Shown here: piece by piece, positions 52,085-59,644 of the stretch
Numbering within the stretch: position 1 is the stretch's first letter
Layout of the letters: each line of letters begins with the position of its first letter
Assembly: GCA_048976805.1 (NCBI GenBank)
Contig: JBHGUR010000113.1
Coordinates: 3,594 to 67,593 of the forward strand
Origin: Ectobacillus sp048976805
Lineage (GTDB): Bacteria; Bacillota; Bacilli; Bacillales; Bacillaceae_G
DNA length: 64,000 nt
Direction: 5' to 3'
The notes under the pieces: generated by a model
Database searches by the model: none
Told to the model about the DNA's origin: nothing
Seen by the model: the letters and a program-made list of their open reading frames with translations, nothing else
Program-made: the position numbers and the translations under genes

Positions 52085-52924
52085 ATGAAAACAATGAAAT
52101 ATGCATTTGTCTGCCTTGTATTGGCGGTAACGTCACTTTTTCAAATGCAGGCGGCAAGTGCTGCGGCGCCAAACATATTGGACGGGCAGGGCTCGTACAA
52201 AATTTACTACGGCGCGCCGAATAACCGAATTTTAGCGCAGCTTGGCTCGTACGATTTCGTTATTATCGAACCGTATCATTATTCATCTGAGCAGATTAAG
52301 CAAATTCAGGAAAATGGCACGCTGGTGTTCGGTTATATTAGCACGATGGAAGCGGCGAACTGGAACACCGTGCTTATGGCCAAGATGGAGCCGGGCGATT
52401 TCTTTTACCGTGGCGGCGAAAAAGTCCGCTATACCCAGTGGGATTCCTACTTGATGGACATTGCGTCTGTTCATTACCGCCAGGTGCTGATGGATGAAAT
52501 TAAAATGCAAATTGCCGAAAAAGGATTTGACGGCATTTTCTTGGATACGGTCGGGGATATCGACGATGAGCATGGCAACAATATAACCGTGCTCAATGAG
52601 CAGCGGCAAGGGATGAAGGAATTGCTTGAAGGCATCAAGCAGCAGTATCCAAGCATGGCGCTTATTCAAAACTGGGGCTTTGAGACGCTAAAAACAACAA
52701 CGGCTCCGTACGTGAATGCGATTATGTGGGAGAACTTCAATTACCGAGCAGTTGCAAAAGACGCATGGTCATTAAATCGGATAAAAGATTTGCAGCAGCT
52801 GCAGCAATCGTACGGCTTAGAAGTGTTGACCGTATCGTTCGCGCAGCAGGCGCAAAGCGCGCAGTTCGCTAAAAAACATGGATTTATCCATTACCACGCG
52901 GGGCGCGGATATGATAGATGGTAA
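52085..52924 (+). CDS. Secreted GH114-like glycosidase, probable Pel hydrolase
   Basis: 279 residues. Signal peptide MKTMKYAFVCLVLAVTSLFQ, cleavage likely after ASAA (about residue 27). The mature part is a TIM-barrel of the GH114/TM1410 type (endo-alpha-1,4-polygalactosaminidase family): LGSYDFVIIEPYHY, LVFGYISTMEA, WDSYLMDIAS, GFDGIFLDTVGDID, LIQNWGFE, NAIMWENFNY, VLTVSFAQQ. Acidic residues in FLDTVGD and WENF are candidates for catalysis. The family includes the hydrolase domain of PelA, absent from the deacetylase encoded in this pel operon. It has its own promoter, c-di-GMP riboswitch and terminator. Role in trimming or releasing Pel is inferred. Confidence 0.85.
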   Translation: MKTMKYAFVCLVLAVTSLFQMQAASAAAPNILDGQGSYKIYYGAPNNRILAQLGSYDFVIIEPYHYSSEQIKQIQENGTLVFGYISTMEAANWNTVLMAKMEPGDFFYRGGEKVRYTQWDSYLMDIASVHYRQVLMDEIKMQIAEKGFDGIFLDTVGDIDDEHGNNITVLNEQRQGMKELLEGIKQQYPSMALIQNWGFETLKTTTAPYVNAIMWENFNYRAVAKDAWSLNRIKDLQQLQQSYGLEVLTVSFAQQAQSAQFAKKHGFIHYHAGRGYDRW

Positions 52925-52954
52925 AAGCAGGGTCTTTGGGGCTCTGCTTTTTTG
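52923..52954 (+). terminator. Terminator after the GH114-like gene
   Basis: AAAAGCAG/CTGCTTTTTT with a GGTC...GGGGCT middle; starts at the stop codon. Confidence 0.75.
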
Positions 52955-53080
52955 TGTCTGCATATATGAATGGGCGTCTTGCAGGTTTTATTAACTGCTG
53001 TCTAGAATAATAATATTAGATAACGTAAAGATGGCTCAGGGAGAAGGTGTATAATCCGTATTATAGGAGAAAGGGGTGGC

Positions 53081-53281
53081 ATGATGGGGTTCTGGTATTT
53101 TCTCAGCCCGTATTCGATGTCAGGTTTTATCCTTTTTGGGACGGGTTTAAGCGCAGCAGTTGCTTTGCATATGAAAGTATATTTGAAATGCAGCTGGGAA
53201 CACTTCTTCCGCATTATTTCCAACGGGTTTGGCATTACCTTGCTTGCCGCGGCGCTAGCGTTGTTTGCCCGTATTTATTGA
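53081..53281 (+). CDS. Small two-TM membrane protein, unknown
   Basis: 66 residues: MGFWYFLSPYSMSGFILFGTGLSAAVAL (TM1) and IISNGFGITLLAAALALFARIY (TM2). AGGAGAAAGGGGTGGC precedes the double ATG. No family recognised. The stop is followed at once by repeat R2. Confidence 0.55.
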   Translation: MMGFWYFLSPYSMSGFILFGTGLSAAVALHMKVYLKCSWEHFFRIISNGFGITLLAAALALFARIY

Positions 53282-53400
53282 GCGTGGATTGCCTACCTCC
53301 TTCTGTCAGAGAACCTCCTCCCGTAAAGGCAAAAAGCTCCTTTTCGTGCGGAGAACCTCTGCCTTCAGCCGGTTCCGTTTGTTGTCCGGTCTACCGTGTA
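53282..53400. repeat. Palindromic repeat R2, copy c
   Basis: AGAACCTCCTCCCG...GTGCGGAGAACCTCTG and GCCGGTTCCGTTTGTTGTCC match copy b in layout (GGCAAAAAGC core, CCGGTTCCG end). It fuses into the GDPD remnant and supplies its stop codon. Confidence 0.6.
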
Positions 53401-53997
53401 GTCATGCATAATGACAAGCTTTCCGTCCTTTGTTATTTGTACATCTGTTTCAATCATATCCGCGCCTAGTTCATAGGCCTTTCGGTAGGAAGACATCGTA
53501 TTTTCAGGTGCGAGGGAAGGGACGCCGCGGTGCGCTGCAACGACCGGGCGCTGCACGAGCGTATTTTCCGGGTATTGGGCGAGCGCTTCAATTGAAGCGG
53601 CCGGTTTTTCCGTGATGATGCCGTCAACGCCAAGGTGGATGAGGGCATGGGCTGCTTGTACATCTTCCGCGCCGATGCCCCAGACAGAAATCGCGCGGCT
53701 ATGCAAATAGTGAACCGTTTCAATGCTTAAGTTTTTTTGCGGTATCACCGCTGTCATTGCATCGCTTTCATGGATTTTGCGGGCGAATGTATCGATGTCA
53801 TGCTTATTAAAGGACGATTGGTTGTACAAAAGGGCGCCGCGTGCCGTTTTGATAAGGCTGCGCAATTCGTTTACAATCGCCGGATTGCTTGATAACACCT
53901 GCAAGTCATTCGGTTGCGTTTCTTTTAAGATGTCCGCCAAGCCTTTAAGGTCAGTTCCTTTTTCTTCCACATGTGCAGTGAAAACCAGAGATAACAA
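53365..53997 (-). pseudogene. Glycerophosphodiester phosphodiesterase, truncated at both ends
   Basis: On the minus strand the 210-residue frame begins inside one GDPD domain (...VWGIGAEDVQAAHALIHLGVDGIITEKP is a GDPD C-terminus) and continues with the start of a second domain (VVAAHRGVPSLAPENTMSSYRKAYELGADMIETDVQITKDGKLVIMHDYTVDRTTNGTG). It stops there, before the remaining ~180 residues. The 3' break is repeat R2, the 5' break is repeat R1. A tandem-domain GDPD has therefore been reduced to a central fragment; the catalytic HRG..E.T and E.D/HD residues of the second domain are present, but the barrel is incomplete. Confidence 0.75.
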
Positions 53998-54040
53998 GCG
54001 AGTGCAATTTCCTTTTTCTTTGCATAGCAGCCATCTATAT
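53983..54040 (+). repeat. Interspersed repeat R1, copy l (partial)
   Basis: GAAAACCAGAGATAACAAG, GAGTGCAATTTCC, GCATAGCAGCCATCTATATG align with the second half of R1. It forms the 5' edge of the GDPD remnant. Confidence 0.55.
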
Positions 54041-54119
54041 GTCGAAAAATTAAGATGGATTTATATAAATCGGTATTTATCGAGGGAGATTCGTTCATCT
54101 ACGTAAGGAGGGAATCCTA

Positions 54120-54593
54120 TTGATTAGAGAAATCGATATTACAAAACCGGAGCTTGCCCAAGAGGTATTGCGTATACAAATTCCGGCGTATAAGGCAGAG
54201 GCGGAGTTAATCGTTTTTTATGATATCCCGCCGTTAAAGGATACGGTTGAAGCGCTGCAGGCATGCGGGGAAACGTTTTACGGCTATTACTTGCATGGCG
54301 ATTTGGGCGGCATTATCTCGTTAAAAATAGAAACTGGCGTGATGGATATTCAGCGCTTGGTGGTGCACCCGAAGCATTTCCGAAAAGGCATCGCGAAAAA
54401 GCTGCTGGAGTTTGCAGAAAGCGCTGCAGAAAATGTGACTGCGCTTACGGTTTCGACGGGCTCCAAAAACACTCCGGCAGTGCAGTTATATAAAGCAAAC
54501 GGATTTGTAGAAATAGAGAAGGTGCAAATAACAGAGGGCTTGTCTCTTTCCCGTTTTATAAAAAATGTCGAAAATGTGAAAAAAATAAATTGA
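54120..54593 (+). CDS. GNAT N-acetyltransferase
   Basis: 157 residues from TTG 54120, with AAGGAGGGAA upstream. IQRLVVHPKHFRKGIAKKLLEFAE (about 79-102) is the acetyl-CoA-binding region; TGSKNTPAVQLYKANGFVEIEK the C-terminal core. Substrate unknown. It ends at the glp promoter with no visible terminator. Confidence 0.75.
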   Translation: MIREIDITKPELAQEVLRIQIPAYKAEAELIVFYDIPPLKDTVEALQACGETFYGYYLHGDLGGIISLKIETGVMDIQRLVVHPKHFRKGIAKKLLEFAESAAENVTALTVSTGSKNTPAVQLYKANGFVEIEKVQITEGLSLSRFIKNVENVKKIN

Positions 54594-54618
54594 CACCGCT
54601 TTCAATTTTGGTTAATAT
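54590..54618 (+). promoter_or_regulatory. glpFK promoter with overlapping cre site
   Basis: TTGACA, 17-bp spacer, TAATAT. A cre site TGACACCGCTTTCA (54591-54604), fitting TGWNANCGNTNWCA, overlaps the -35 box and spacer, indicating CcpA-mediated catabolite repression. Confidence 0.8.
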
Positions 54619-54621
54619 CAT

Positions 54622-54716
54622 AAATAAGTTAATAAACGTGACGGAGAAAAGAAGAGATCCACATTTCATTGTTTCTATGTTTCTATAGAAGCATGCATTT
54701 GTGGATCTTTTCTTTT
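54622..54716 (+). promoter_or_regulatory. GlpP-type antiterminator leader of glpFK
   Basis: ATAAGTTAATAAACG..GACGGAGAA precedes the terminator AAAGAAGAGATCCACA / TGTGGATCTTTTCTTTT. The same ATAAGTTAATAA..GGAGA arrangement stands before glpD. GlpP with glycerol-3-phosphate is known to antiterminate such leaders in Bacillus. Confidence 0.75.
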
Positions 54717-54721
54717 GGGAT

Positions 54722-54866
54722 GGCTCTGTTAAAGGCTAATGTTGATTTTGATTCATTTTTTACTGTGGAACGAAAGGCGGCGACTCCAGCGGGAAAAGCG
54801 GCTCGGCCCCGCCCGCAAAAAGCGTCCACCTGTAGTGGAAAATCAACAATCAAGTGTAACAGAGCC
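54722..54866. mobile_element. MITE with GGCTCTGTTAAA ends, copy 4
   Basis: 145 bp, ends GGCTCTGTTAAAGGC and GTGTAACAGAGCC, perfect 8-bp duplication TTTGGGAT. It is inserted in the glpF leader, directly behind the T-run of the GlpP-controlled terminator, opposite in orientation to copies 1 and 2. Confidence 0.92.
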
Positions 54867-54939
54867 TTTGGGATAAGAATGGCCATTCAATTTTTTCCTT
54901 CACCGAAAGCGTTTGAATTTAATTATGGAGGATGATCAT

Positions 54940-55758
54940 ATGTCAGCCTTTTTAGGAGAGTTAATAGGGACAGCTTTACTTATCATTCTTGGCGGCGGTG
55001 TTTGCGCCGGTGTAAGCTTGAAGAAGTCATTTGCGCAAAATTCAGGATGGATTGTGATTACGATGGGTTGGGGCTTAGCGGTTGCGGTAGCTGTTTATGC
55101 AGTCGGAACCATTAGCGGAGCGCATTTAAACCCAGCAGTAACAATCGGGCTTGCATTTAAAGGTGCATTCCCTTGGAGCAGCGTGCCAGGCTATATTGCA
55201 GCACAAATGATTGGGGCAATGATTGGAGCAGCTATTGTATATTTACATTATTTGCCGCATTGGGAAGAGACAGAAGATGCCGGCGTGAAATTAGGCGTAT
55301 TTGCAACAGGACCGGCAATTCCGAATACATTTGCAAACCTTTTAAGCGAAATAATTGGAACTTTTATTTTAGTATTTGGAATTTTAGCAATTGGCGCAAA
55401 TAAATTTGCAGATGGTTTAAATCCGTTTGTTGTAGGTTTCTTAATCGTAAGCATTGGTTTATCATTAGGAGGGACAACAGGTTACGCAATTAATCCGGCA
55501 CGTGACTTAGGGCCCCGTATTGCACATTTCCTTCTTCCGATACCAGGAAAAGGAGGATCGAATTGGAAATACGCATGGATTCCGGTTGTCGGGCCGATTT
55601 TAGGCGGAGCATTAGCAGGATTATTCCATCAAGTTGTATTTGAAGGAAAGCAAAACTCGGCGCTTATTTATGTAACAATTGCAACGGCAATTGTTCTAGC
55701 AATCTCTTATATGAAAAACAAGCAAAGCGAAAGAAAGATAAGCAGAAAAGCAGCATAA
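54940..55758 (+). CDS. glpF: Glycerol uptake facilitator
   Basis: 272 residues from ATG 54940 (GGAGG upstream). Aquaporin family: first NPA box in SGAHLNPAVT, second in YAINPARDLGPR (with the Asp typical of glycerol channels), six membrane segments. It lets glycerol diffuse in for GlpK. Codon choice is richer in A-ending codons than in neighbouring genes. Operon glpF-glpK, 13-base gap. Confidence 0.93.
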   Translation: MSAFLGELIGTALLIILGGGVCAGVSLKKSFAQNSGWIVITMGWGLAVAVAVYAVGTISGAHLNPAVTIGLAFKGAFPWSSVPGYIAAQMIGAMIGAAIVYLHYLPHWEETEDAGVKLGVFATGPAIPNTFANLLSEIIGTFILVFGILAIGANKFADGLNPFVVGFLIVSIGLSLGGTTGYAINPARDLGPRIAHFLLPIPGKGGSNWKYAWIPVVGPILGGALAGLFHQVVFEGKQNSALIYVTIATAIVLAISYMKNKQSERKISRKAA

Positions 55759-55771
55759 GGGGGAAATAAAT

Positions 55772-57262
55772 ATGGAAACATTCATTCTATCATTAGACCA
55801 AGGAACAACAAGCTCACGTGCGATTCTTTTTAATAAAGAAGGTAAAATTGTTCATGTTGCGCAAAAAGAATTTACGCAGCATTTTCCAAAGCCAGGCTGG
55901 GTGGAACATAATCCGCAAGAAATTTGGGGATCCATCCTGGCGGTTATTGCAAGCTGCCTAAGCGAAGCAAATGTAAAGCCGGAGCAGATTGCGGGCATCG
56001 GGATTACAAACCAGCGGGAAACAACAGTTGTGTGGGAAAAAGAAACAGGAAAGCCTGTATACAATGCAATCGTATGGCAATCCCGCCAAACAGCCGACAT
56101 TTGCGACGAATTAAAAGCAAAAGGCCACGGCGATATGGTTCGTGAAAAAACAGGTCTTTTAATCGACGCATATTTCTCTGGCACAAAAGTAAAATGGATT
56201 TTAGATCATGTCGAAGGTGCAAGAGAAAAAGCTGAGCGCGGCGAATTATTATTCGGAACAATTGATACATGGCTTGTGTGGAAATTATCTGGCGGCAAAG
56301 TTCACGTAACGGATTATTCCAATGCATCCCGCACATTAATGTATAATATTCATGACTTAAAATGGGACGAAGAGCTTCTTGATATGTTGACAGTGCCGGC
56401 GAGCATGCTTCCGGAAGTGCGTCCATCTTCTGAAATATATGGCTATACAGCTGATTATCATTTCTTCGGCCAAAATGTGCCGATTGCAGGGGTTGCAGGC
56501 GACCAACAAGCGGCGTTATTTGGCCAAGCTTGCTTCGGTAAAGGCATGGCGAAAAATACGTACGGAACAGGATGCTTCATGTTAATGAACACCGGTGAAA
56601 AGGCAGTAGCATCTGAACACGGCCTATTAACAACAATTGCATGGGGCTTAAACGGAAAAGTAGAATACGCATTAGAAGGAAGCATTTTCGTAGCGGGCTC
56701 TGCAATTCAATGGCTGCGCGACGGGCTGCGCATGTTCAAGGATGCAAGCGACAGTGAAGCGTACGCAGCTCGCGTTGAGTCAACTGACGGTGTATATGTT
56801 GTCCCTGCATTTGTCGGACTTGGAACACCGTACTGGGATAGTGAAGTGCGCGGCGCTGTATTTGGTTTAACGCGCGGTACGACGAAGGAGCATTTTGTAC
56901 GTGCAACGCTTGAATCGTTAGCATATCAAACGAAAGATGTATTATGTGCAATGGAGGCAGATTCGGGCATTGAGTTAAAAACATTGCGCGTAGATGGCGG
57001 CGCAGTGAAAAATAATTTCTTAATGCAGTTCCAAAGCGATATTCTAGGCGTGCCGGTAGAGCGTCCGGAAGTGAATGAAACAACAGCTTTAGGGGCAGCA
57101 TATTTGGCAGGCCTTGCGGTTGGCTATTGGAAAGACCAAGGGGAAATCGCGGCGCAATGGAATATGGATAAGCGCTTTGAACCAGTAATGGAAGCGAGTA
57201 CAAGCGAAGAACTATATGCTGGCTGGAAAAAAGCAATTGAAGCAACAAAAGCTTTTAAATAA
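55772..57262 (+). CDS. glpK: Glycerol kinase
   Basis: 496 residues, FGGY family: LDQGTTSSRAILFN phosphate-binding start, GITNQRETTVVWEK, the HPr-phosphorylation loop region YFSGTKVKWILDHVEGAREKA with downstream HVTDYSNASRT, and GDQQAALFGQ/DGGAVKNNFLMQFQSD. It phosphorylates glycerol to sn-glycerol-3-phosphate, the inducer for GlpP. AAGGGGGAA precedes the ATG. Confidence 0.95.
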   Translation: METFILSLDQGTTSSRAILFNKEGKIVHVAQKEFTQHFPKPGWVEHNPQEIWGSILAVIASCLSEANVKPEQIAGIGITNQRETTVVWEKETGKPVYNAIVWQSRQTADICDELKAKGHGDMVREKTGLLIDAYFSGTKVKWILDHVEGAREKAERGELLFGTIDTWLVWKLSGGKVHVTDYSNASRTLMYNIHDLKWDEELLDMLTVPASMLPEVRPSSEIYGYTADYHFFGQNVPIAGVAGDQQAALFGQACFGKGMAKNTYGTGCFMLMNTGEKAVASEHGLLTTIAWGLNGKVEYALEGSIFVAGSAIQWLRDGLRMFKDASDSEAYAARVESTDGVYVVPAFVGLGTPYWDSEVRGAVFGLTRGTTKEHFVRATLESLAYQTKDVLCAMEADSGIELKTLRVDGGAVKNNFLMQFQSDILGVPVERPEVNETTALGAAYLAGLAVGYWKDQGEIAAQWNMDKRFEPVMEASTSEELYAGWKKAIEATKAFK

Positions 57263-57280
57263 TTTTAAATAGTGTTATTA

Positions 57281-57376
57281 TATTGATAAGTTAATAATTT
57301 GGCAGGAGATACGGAGAGACCGCGACAAGCTATAGAAAAAGCGAATTCTATAGCGCTGTTTGCGGTCTCTTTTTTT
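57281..57376 (+). promoter_or_regulatory. GlpP-type antiterminator leader of glpD
   Basis: TATTGATAAGTTAATAATTT and GCAGGAGATACGG, then terminator GAGACCGC/GCGGTCTC with TTTTTTT. Same motif order as before glpF. Confidence 0.75.
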
Positions 57377-57381
57377 CGTAT

Positions 57382-57508
57382 GGCTCTGTTAAAGGCTAAT
57401 GTTGATTTGGAATGAAAGGCGGCGGCTCCAGCGGGAAAAGCGGCTCGGCCCCGCCCGCAAAAAGCGTCCGCCTGCAGTGGAAAATCAACAATCAAGTTTA
57501 ATAGAGCC
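57382..57508. mobile_element. MITE with GGCTCTGTTAAA ends, copy 5
   Basis: 127 bp, ends GGCTCTGTTAAAGGC and TTTAATAGAGCC, perfect 8-bp duplication TTTCGTAT. Again directly behind the GlpP-controlled terminator and within the transcribed leader, 28 bases before the glpD start. Confidence 0.92.
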
Positions 57509-57535
57509 TTTCGTATATAAAAGGGAGGAATTACC

Positions 57536-59218
57536 GTGAGATTCTCAAGTAAACAACGTAAAGATGTGTTACATGAAGTAAATAAGCAAGAGTTAGATGT
57601 AATTGTAATTGGTGGCGGAATTACAGGATCTGGAATTGCGTTAGACGCAGCAACACGCGGATTATCAACAATTGTGTTTGAAATGCAAGACTTTGCAGCA
57701 GGTACATCGAGCCGTTCCACAAAGCTTGTCCACGGCGGGCTGCGTTATTTAAAACAGTTTGAAGTGAAAATGGTAGCTGAGGTTGGAAAGGAACGTGCGA
57801 TTGTATATGAAAACGGCCCCCATGTAACAACGCCGGAATGGATGCTGCTTCCATTCCATAAAGGCGGTACGTTTGGCGCATTTAGTACATCAATCGGCCT
57901 TCGTGTATACGACTTTTTAGCAGGTGTTAAGAAAAGCGAGCGCAGAAAAATGCTTAGCCGTGAAGAAACGATAAAGAAAGAGCCGCTTGTGAAGCAAGAA
58001 GGCTTAAAAGGCGGCGGTTACTATGTAGAATACCGCACAGATGATGCGCGTTTAACAATAGAAGTGATGAAAGAAGCAATCAAGCATGGTGCAAAAGCAG
58101 TAAACTATGCGAGAGTAGACAGTTTCCTATATAAGAATGGAAAAGTATGCGGCGTGCGTGTAGCGGATGTATTAGACGGAAGTGTATATGAAGTGTACGG
58201 CAAAAAAATTGTCAATGCTGCAGGACCTTGGGTAGATACGCTTCGTGAGAAAGACCGCTCGAAAAAAGGGAAAGTATTGCAGCTATCAAAAGGCGTCCAC
58301 CTTGTTATTGATCAAAAACGTTTCCCGCTTGGGCAAGCAATCTATTTCGACACACCGGATGGACGTATGGTATTTGCGATCCCGCGCGGAAATAAAACGT
58401 ATGTAGGTACAACAGATACATTCTATGATCAAGATGCAGCGGTGCCCAAAATGACAACGGAAGACCGCGCCTATATTATGAATGCGATTAACTACATGTT
58501 TCCGACTGTAAAGATTACAGAGAAGGATATTGAATCAAGCTGGGCAGGCGTTCGTCCATTAATTTATGAGGAAGGAAAGAGCGCATCTGAAATTTCCCGT
58601 AAAGATGAAATTTGGACTTCTGACTCTGGCTTAATCACAATTGCCGGTGGAAAGTTAACCGGATATCGCAAAATGGCAGAGATGGTTGTAGATTATGTAG
58701 CATCTTTATTAGAACAAGAAGGATACGGTTCATACACTGCGTGCGCAACGAAGCATATGCCAATCTCCGGCGGCCATGTTGGCGGTTCTAAGAACTTTCC
58801 GGCGTTTATTGCGAAAAAAATGCAGGAGGGAATGAAGTACGGTTTAACCGCAGAGCAGGCAGAACAATTTGCGAAGTTCTACGGTTCAAACGTTGATGTG
58901 CTCTTTGAATTAGCGAAAGAATATAAAGAAGATGCAAAGCGCTATAATATGCCGCTTGATGTACTTCTGCCGCTCGTATACGCGATGGAGTTTGAAATGG
59001 CGGCAAAACCGGTTGATTTCTTCGTACGCCGTATGGGAGCAGTATTCTTCAATATTCACTGGGTATACAAATGGAAGGATGCTGTAATTAACTACATGGC
59101 AGCAGCATTAAACTGGAGCGGGGAAGAGAAGGTGAAGTATACAATTGAATTAAAAGCAGCGTTAACGGACGCGACTGTTCCAGCAGATCAGCAGGAGCAT
59201 GTGTCTGTATTGGCGTAA
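57536..59218 (+). CDS. glpD: Aerobic glycerol-3-phosphate dehydrogenase
   Basis: 560 residues from GTG 57536 (AAAGGGAGGAA upstream). FAD site VIVIGGGITGSGIALDAATRG at 23-43, LVHGGLRYL, GLKGGGYYVEYRTDDARLTIE, AAGPWVDTL and the C-terminal GlpD cap. Membrane-associated; oxidises glycerol-3-phosphate to dihydroxyacetone phosphate, passing electrons to menaquinone. It has its own GlpP leader, so it can be transcribed apart from glpFK. Confidence 0.95.
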   Translation: MRFSSKQRKDVLHEVNKQELDVIVIGGGITGSGIALDAATRGLSTIVFEMQDFAAGTSSRSTKLVHGGLRYLKQFEVKMVAEVGKERAIVYENGPHVTTPEWMLLPFHKGGTFGAFSTSIGLRVYDFLAGVKKSERRKMLSREETIKKEPLVKQEGLKGGGYYVEYRTDDARLTIEVMKEAIKHGAKAVNYARVDSFLYKNGKVCGVRVADVLDGSVYEVYGKKIVNAAGPWVDTLREKDRSKKGKVLQLSKGVHLVIDQKRFPLGQAIYFDTPDGRMVFAIPRGNKTYVGTTDTFYDQDAAVPKMTTEDRAYIMNAINYMFPTVKITEKDIESSWAGVRPLIYEEGKSASEISRKDEIWTSDSGLITIAGGKLTGYRKMAEMVVDYVASLLEQEGYGSYTACATKHMPISGGHVGGSKNFPAFIAKKMQEGMKYGLTAEQAEQFAKFYGSNVDVLFELAKEYKEDAKRYNMPLDVLLPLVYAMEFEMAAKPVDFFVRRMGAVFFNIHWVYKWKDAVINYMAAALNWSGEEKVKYTIELKAALTDATVPADQQEHVSVLA

Positions 59219-59317
59219 ATAAAAAAAATAAAAATTACGTGATTACCAATAATACGGACGGAAGAGGCGCGCCTACGGAAAATGATGACCGGCTGCTGCG
59301 GCTGAACGAACCAAAAT

Positions 59318-59346
59318 AAGAAGCCGGCACATGATGCCGGCTTCTT
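59318..59346. terminator. Bidirectional terminator after glpD
   Basis: AAGAAGCCGGC/GCCGGCTTCTT with a short loop; A/T-rich flanks on both sides. Between a doubtful micro-ORF and a minus-strand gene. Confidence 0.7.
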
Positions 59347-59352
59347 ACATTT

Positions 59353-59496
59353 CTATTCCGCTTCTTCTACTTCTTTCGTCGTTCCTTCAAAAGACCAGCC
59401 GTTGCTTTCAATCCACCATACAAGCAGCTCCCAAAATTCATCAGGTGAAAGATTAACATCCTTTGCTATACCGTCAATAGCGATATCCCTTTTCAA
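59353..59496 (-). CDS. Small acidic protein, unknown
   Basis: 47 residues from TTG 59496, the only start after an in-frame stop, with AGGGGTGAT upstream. It reads MKRDIAIDGIAKDVNLSPDE, then FWELLVWWIESNGWSFEGTT and an acidic tail. Trp-rich helix; ends just before a terminator. No family recognised. Confidence 0.55.
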   Translation of the reverse strand: MKRDIAIDGIAKDVNLSPDEFWELLVWWIESNGWSFEGTTKEVEEAE

Positions 59497-59644
59497 AGCG
59501 CATCACCCCTACCTTACAAATTCAATTTATAGGCGGCATATTCCTTTTTAGTTTTATAAAAGAAAAATAAGAGGACAATATATAAAGAAGGTTTATGAAT
59601 GTTTTCTCCCATGAAGTGATTATATATGGTAAAGGAGAAATGAA

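Noticed and set aside
59239..59319. A 26-codon GTG-started frame (VITNNTDGRGAPTENDDRLL...) after glpD
   Set aside because: No ribosome site, A-run upstream and terminator overlapping its end; possibly the tail of a lost gene but not supportable as a CDS.
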